A stretch of 64,000 bases of DNA, from assembly GCF_900099655.1 (NCBI RefSeq), contig NZ_FNDC01000006.1, positions 1,947-65,946 on the forward strand, read 5' to 3'. How positions within the stretch are numbered: position 1 is the stretch's first letter; each line of letters begins with the position of its first letter. This DNA is from Planococcus glaciei. GTDB lineage: Bacteria; Bacillota; Bacilli; Bacillales_A; Planococcaceae. Below, one piece after another: positions 60,857-64,000 of this stretch. Position numbers and translations under genes: made by a program. The notes under the pieces are model-generated. The model did no database searches and had not been told where the DNA came from. It saw only the letters and a list, made by a program, of their open reading frames with translations.

Positions 60857-61288
60857 TCAAGTATCCGGATTTAATTTCTGTTTGACTTGCTCTGCCAGTT
60901 CCTGGATGCGTTCAGCCGTGTATTCTTTTTCTTTGGTCATCCATTTTGCGCCAAAGCCGTCGGTTGCGCCGTAGCGGGGGATAAAATGCAAATGGAAGTG
61001 GTAAACGCTTTGCCCGGCTTTGGCTCCGTTGTTGTTCAACAGGTTCATGCCTTCCGGTTGGAATGTCTCTTTAATGGCGCTGGCAATCTTCGGTGCCACT
61101 GAAAACAGGTTGGCAGCTTCTTCCGGGGCTAAATCGTATACATACTCGCGATGCGTTTTGGGGATGAGCAAAGTATGGCCTTTAGATAGCGGCATGATAT
61201 CCATGAAGGCATAAACATGCTCGTCTTCATACACTTTTACACTGGGGATATCGCCGTTGATAATTTTGCAGAAAATACAATCGGTCAT
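60857..61288 (-). CDS. hit: HIT family nucleotide-binding protein
   Basis: A 143-residue histidine triad protein with the active-site motif HFHLHFIPR and an N-terminal zinc pair (CIFCKI). It probably hydrolyses nucleoside phosphoramidates or dinucleotides. ATG 61288 (MTDCIFCK) is chosen with AAAGGATG upstream. Divergent from ecsA, as in B. subtilis. Confidence 0.94.
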   Translation of the reverse strand: MTDCIFCKIINGDIPSVKVYEDEHVYAFMDIMPLSKGHTLLIPKTHREYVYDLAPEEAANLFSVAPKIASAIKETFQPEGMNLLNNNGAKAGQSVYHFHLHFIPRYGATDGFGAKWMTKEKEYTAERIQELAEQVKQKLNPDT

Positions 61289-61393
61289 TGTCATCATCCT
61301 TTCCATTTTTTCCAGTTTATCATAAATTCGATTTCGGAAAAGAAATCGTCAGCTGATTTTGATACAATAGTTTGAAAGAAAGAGGTGTTTAGA

Positions 61394-62143
61394 TTGGCTA
61401 TTTTGGAAGTCCAGTCATTAACGGGCGGGTATACAAGAAAGCCCGTGCTGCAAGACGTAACATTTTCAATCAACAAAGGAGAACTGGTCGGGTTGATCGG
61501 CTTGAACGGTGCGGGGAAAAGTACCACCATTAAGCACATCATCGGCCTTATGCAGCCGCAGTCCGGAGAAATCCGCTTGAACGGCAAAACCTTTGAGGAA
61601 GACATGGATGCTTACCGGTCATCGTTTACATACATTCCGGAGACGCCGGTATTATATGAGGAACTGACATTGCGCGAGCATCTGGAGCTGACCGCCATGG
61701 CGTACAACCTCGATTCAGCAAGCTTTGAAAAACGGTCGGCAGAATTGCTGAAAGAATTCCGCATGGAAAAAAGGCTGAGATGGTTTCCGTCCCATTTTTC
61801 AAAAGGAATGCGGCAAAAAGTGATGATCATGAGCGCGTTTCTTGTGAATCCTGCGCTTTACATCATCGACGAACCTTTTGTCGGGCTCGATCCGCTCGGC
61901 ATCAAATCGCTGCTGGATCAAATGGAGCAGCAAAAGAAAAAAGGGGCTTCGGTCCTGATGTCTACGCACATCCTGTCGACGGCGGAACGGTACTGCGACC
62001 GGATTATTCTGCTGCATAACGGGCGGATCCGTGCGATGGGAACAATGGCGGATTTGCGGAAGGCGTTCAATATGCCGGATGCATCACTGGACGATTTATA
62101 CATTGCGATGACCGAGGATGCTGTCAATGAAGAACTTGCATGA
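61394..62143 (+). CDS. ecsA: ABC transporter ATP-binding protein EcsA
   Basis: A 249-residue ATPase: Walker A GLNGAGKST, signature HFSKGMRQKVMIM, Walker B LYIIDEPFVGLDP, H-loop STHILST. The EcsAB transporter affects secretion, competence and sporulation through regulated intramembrane proteolysis in B. subtilis. TTG 61394 is the start, with AAAGAGGTG 8 bp upstream. It overlaps ecsB by 17 bp. Confidence 0.94.
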   Translation: MAILEVQSLTGGYTRKPVLQDVTFSINKGELVGLIGLNGAGKSTTIKHIIGLMQPQSGEIRLNGKTFEEDMDAYRSSFTYIPETPVLYEELTLREHLELTAMAYNLDSASFEKRSAELLKEFRMEKRLRWFPSHFSKGMRQKVMIMSAFLVNPALYIIDEPFVGLDPLGIKSLLDQMEQQKKKGASVLMSTHILSTAERYCDRIILLHNGRIRAMGTMADLRKAFNMPDASLDDLYIAMTEDAVNEELA

Positions 62144-63326
62144 AGTGTGGTCGAACCGGCTTCAAAAATACACCATTGAAGTCCAAAATTATTTAAAGTA
62201 CATCTTTACCGGACATATTGCAGTTGTCCTGCTTTTCGCCATTGGAGCAGCTGGCTATGCGTACAGCGAATGGGTGCAGAATGTGCCGCCTGATTTTCCG
62301 GGCGCCTGGATTTTAGCAGCTGTCTTCGGTCTGCTTCTGGCATACAGCCCGCCGACGACCTTATTGAAAGAAGCGGACATGGTTTACTTTCTGCCGCTTG
62401 AAAGCCAATTGGACCAATTTTTAAAGCCGGCATTAAAATGGACGTTCTTTTCGCAATTGTACTTGCCGGTCATTGCGTTTATCGTTTCCTTGCCGATGGT
62501 CAACGCCTTGTACGGCTTGCCGTCTTCCTTGTTGATCGGTTTGCCGATTTTACTGCTGCTGCTCAAATGGTGGAATATCCAGACCGAGTTTGCGTACCGC
62601 AAAGCCTATTCGGGACACCGTGCTTGGCTGGACCGGCTTGTCCGCTTCGCGTTCGTCTTCATTTTTGTTTACCTATATGTCGCAAGCAACCTGTTAATTG
62701 CGGTGCTGGTGTTGTTTGCCATCATCGTTTACGGCAGATGGGTGCAGCAGCAGGCGGCAGGAAAGCCGTTTGCTTATGAGCATTTTGTCGGCCTGGAAGA
62801 AAACCGGATGCTGCGCTTCTACCAGTTCGCCAATTATTTTACCGATGTTCCGCATATCAAAGGGAAGATCAAAGAACGGGCCTGGTTGAATTGGGTTTAC
62901 CGTTTTATCAAGAGAGGGCCGGAAAACGCCCACTACTACCTGGTTTGGCGCACATTTATCCGGTCCGATGAATTGTTTTATTTGTGGGTGAGGCTGACCG
63001 TCATTGCCATGGCAGGCGCTTGGCTCATTCCGTTTCCGGCGGCTGTCATCATTTTCGCTGCCGCACTCGCTTTTGCTTCCGCCATCCAGATTTGGCAAGG
63101 CCTGAACCAGACCCAGCATTTCCGGATGGACAACCTGTTTCCGCTGACAAAATTCAGCAGGGAGCGGGCAGTCAGAAAGCTTATTTTGGTTATGCAGCTG
63201 CTGCAGGCGATTTTGGTCGCAGCCGTCCTTATAGGAGTAGGGGAGCCGCTTACCGCGCTTGCTGTCTTCGCCGTGATTTTGCTTGTTTCAGCTATTACAC
63301 TGGCTTTTGGAAAGAAGAAGAACTAA
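62127..63326 (+). CDS. ecsB: ABC transporter permease EcsB
   Basis: A 399-residue membrane protein with eight or more hydrophobic segments, including LLAYSPPTTLLKEADMVYFLPLE and WLDRLVRFAFVFIFVYLYVASNLL, matching the EcsB family. It works with EcsA. ATG 62127 overlaps the ecsA end. In B. subtilis ecsC follows; here the operon ends in a terminator that has been duplicated by element C, and no ecsC is seen. Confidence 0.92.
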   Translation: MKNLHEVWSNRLQKYTIEVQNYLKYIFTGHIAVVLLFAIGAAGYAYSEWVQNVPPDFPGAWILAAVFGLLLAYSPPTTLLKEADMVYFLPLESQLDQFLKPALKWTFFSQLYLPVIAFIVSLPMVNALYGLPSSLLIGLPILLLLLKWWNIQTEFAYRKAYSGHRAWLDRLVRFAFVFIFVYLYVASNLLIAVLVLFAIIVYGRWVQQQAAGKPFAYEHFVGLEENRMLRFYQFANYFTDVPHIKGKIKERAWLNWVYRFIKRGPENAHYYLVWRTFIRSDELFYLWVRLTVIAMAGAWLIPFPAAVIIFAAALAFASAIQIWQGLNQTQHFRMDNLFPLTKFSRERAVRKLILVMQLLQAILVAAVLIGVGEPLTALAVFAVILLVSAITLAFGKKKN

Positions 63327-63327
63327 C

Positions 63328-63362
63328 GAAATCCCCGCCGATTTTGAATCGGCGGGGATTTT
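63328..63362. terminator. Terminator, left copy of a 35-bp direct repeat
   Basis: Hairpin AATCCCCGCCGATT with its inverse, T4 following. The 35 bp recur exactly at 63822-63856. It serves ecsB. Confidence 0.9.
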
Positions 63363-63821
63363 AGGCTGTCGAGAAACAAGAGAATCCTATATTTATTTCG
63401 CTCCAAGTGGACGCTTTCCGCGGGCACGGCTTCAGCCGCTTCCTTCGCTACGCTCCGTCCAGTGTCTTCAGCTCGTGCTGCTCCCGCTGGAGTCGCCACT
63501 TTCCGCTACATTCGGCTCACTCTTTTCATAAAGTTTTCTTTTTATTAGAAAGAGTTGAAGAGTAAGTATGCTGTTTATTCACAGTTCACTGTCGATATGG
63601 AGCAAACCAGCGGAGAAAACCCTACTGCTCCTGCAGTGCTGCGCACTTCGTCGCAAAGACTTAGCCTCGCAGGCTTCGGCTAATGTCTTGCCTGCGGGAA
63701 AGCGAGACAGCCGAGACCCCGCAAGACGCGCAGCGGCTGAGGAGGCTTGGCGGCTCGCCCGCGGCAAGCGCAGCTGGGTTGCGGAATATCGGTTAATAAG
63801 TTATTTCTTTCTCAACAAGCT
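63363..63821. mobile_element. Noncoding MITE-like element C, 459 bp
   Basis: No coding gene. Left end AGGCTGTCGAGAAA; right end inverted AGCTTGTTGAGAAA (11 of 14 identical). Exact 35-bp terminator copies bound it. The left arm has GGACGCTTTCCGCGGGC and CCCGCTGGAGTCGCC; the right arm is the reverse complement of the left part of element B. It lies between convergent ecsB and yhaA. Confidence 0.75.
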
Positions 63822-63856
63822 GAAATCCCCGCCGATTTTGAATCGGCGGGGATTTT
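63822..63856. terminator. Terminator, right copy of a 35-bp direct repeat
   Basis: Exact copy of 63328-63362, now serving the minus-strand yhaA-like gene. Confidence 0.9.
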
Positions 63857-63858
63857 TA

Positions 63859-64000
63859 TTATTCATTCATATTCAGTGCAGCGGTCGCCAGGGTTTTGGC
63901 GGCTACTAACATCGCTTCTTCTTTAAAGTCGAACTTTGGATGGTGATGCGGGTACACATCGCCGTCCGGCATCGCACCGGTAAAGAAGAAGGTGCCGGGC
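63859..64000 (-). CDS. yhaA: M20-family amidohydrolase YhaA-like, C-terminal end only
   Basis: The last 47 residues of a minus-strand gene cut by the window edge. The end reads GTFFFTGAMPDGDVYPHHHP, KFDFKEEAMLVAAKTLA, typical of the C-terminus of M20 aminoacylase/N-acyl amino acid amidohydrolases. The HHHP is the conserved metal-region motif near the C-terminus. In B. subtilis yhaA is near the ecs genes, which supports the name. Confidence 0.8.
   Translation of the reverse strand, partial: PGTFFFTGAMPDGDVYPHHHPKFDFKEEAMLVAAKTLATAALNMNE

Overview
The window looks like the chromosome of a low-to-moderate GC Bacillales bacterium, most probably Planococcaceae (Planococcus type). The grounds are the strong AGGAGG ribosome binding sites, frequent GTG/TTG starts, many U-tailed hairpin terminators, and gene blocks that follow the Bacillus subtilis yhc/yhd and yhe/yha order (yhcX, pgcA, yhcY, yhcZ; then bmrCD, yheE, yheB, yheA, yhaR, yhaQP, yhaO, yhaN, yhaM, prsA, scoC, yhaH, trpP, hit, ecsAB, yhaA). 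Species assignment is inference; no rRNA is present.

Layout. 0-3.3 kb: the end of a tRNA cluster (His, Gln, Gly, Cys, Leu), about 0.9 kb with no recognisable gene, a Pit phosphate transporter with its DUF47 partner, and a second, identical tRNA-Leu(CAA). 3.3-9.4 kb: accessory genes, including a secreted His-rich protein, a sarcosine-oxidase gene with a large in-frame deletion, a kinase-like ATPase with a degenerate HD domain, and two convergent C45 Ntn-hydrolase paralogues. 9.4-22.3 kb: queG-trmL (both wobble-base tRNA modification enzymes), a purine permease, an aldo/keto reductase, a pseudouridine synthase, a BdbC thiol system, yhcX, pgcA, the yhcYZ two-component system and an RsgA GTPase. 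22.6-31.6 kb: a catabolic operon (ACAD10/11-type acyl-CoA dehydrogenase, two acyl-CoA synthetases, a ComB-type phosphatase, a crotonase, a phosphotriesterase-family hydrolase), then a cytochrome P450, with a cre-like site and a TetR-like palindrome upstream. 31.7-41.5 kb: membrane proteins, a CDF exporter, a CBS/CNNM protein, a chrA-kynU-kynB operon without kynA, an ArsC-fold protein lacking its cysteines, and a universal stress protein behind a sigma-B-like promoter. 41.6-64 kb: the yhe/yha block, opened by a bmrCD-like multidrug ABC transporter behind a leader peptide and attenuator.

The most unusual structure is a set of three noncoding elements (33558-34154, 48379-49236, 63363-63821). Each sits between convergent genes, has short imperfect terminal inverted repeats close to AGCTTGTAGATAAA, and is bounded by two exact copies (32, 26 and 35 bp) of the local hairpin terminator. 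They look like MITE-like elements that enter shared bidirectional terminators and duplicate the whole hairpin, so that each flanking gene keeps one. The elements share internal sequence with one another, and one appears composite.

Together the genes describe an aerobic heterotroph with fatty-acid or hydroxy-acid catabolism under carbon and FadR-type control, tryptophan uptake and kynurenine degradation, secreted-protein folding (PrsA, EcsAB, BdbC) and inducible drug efflux.
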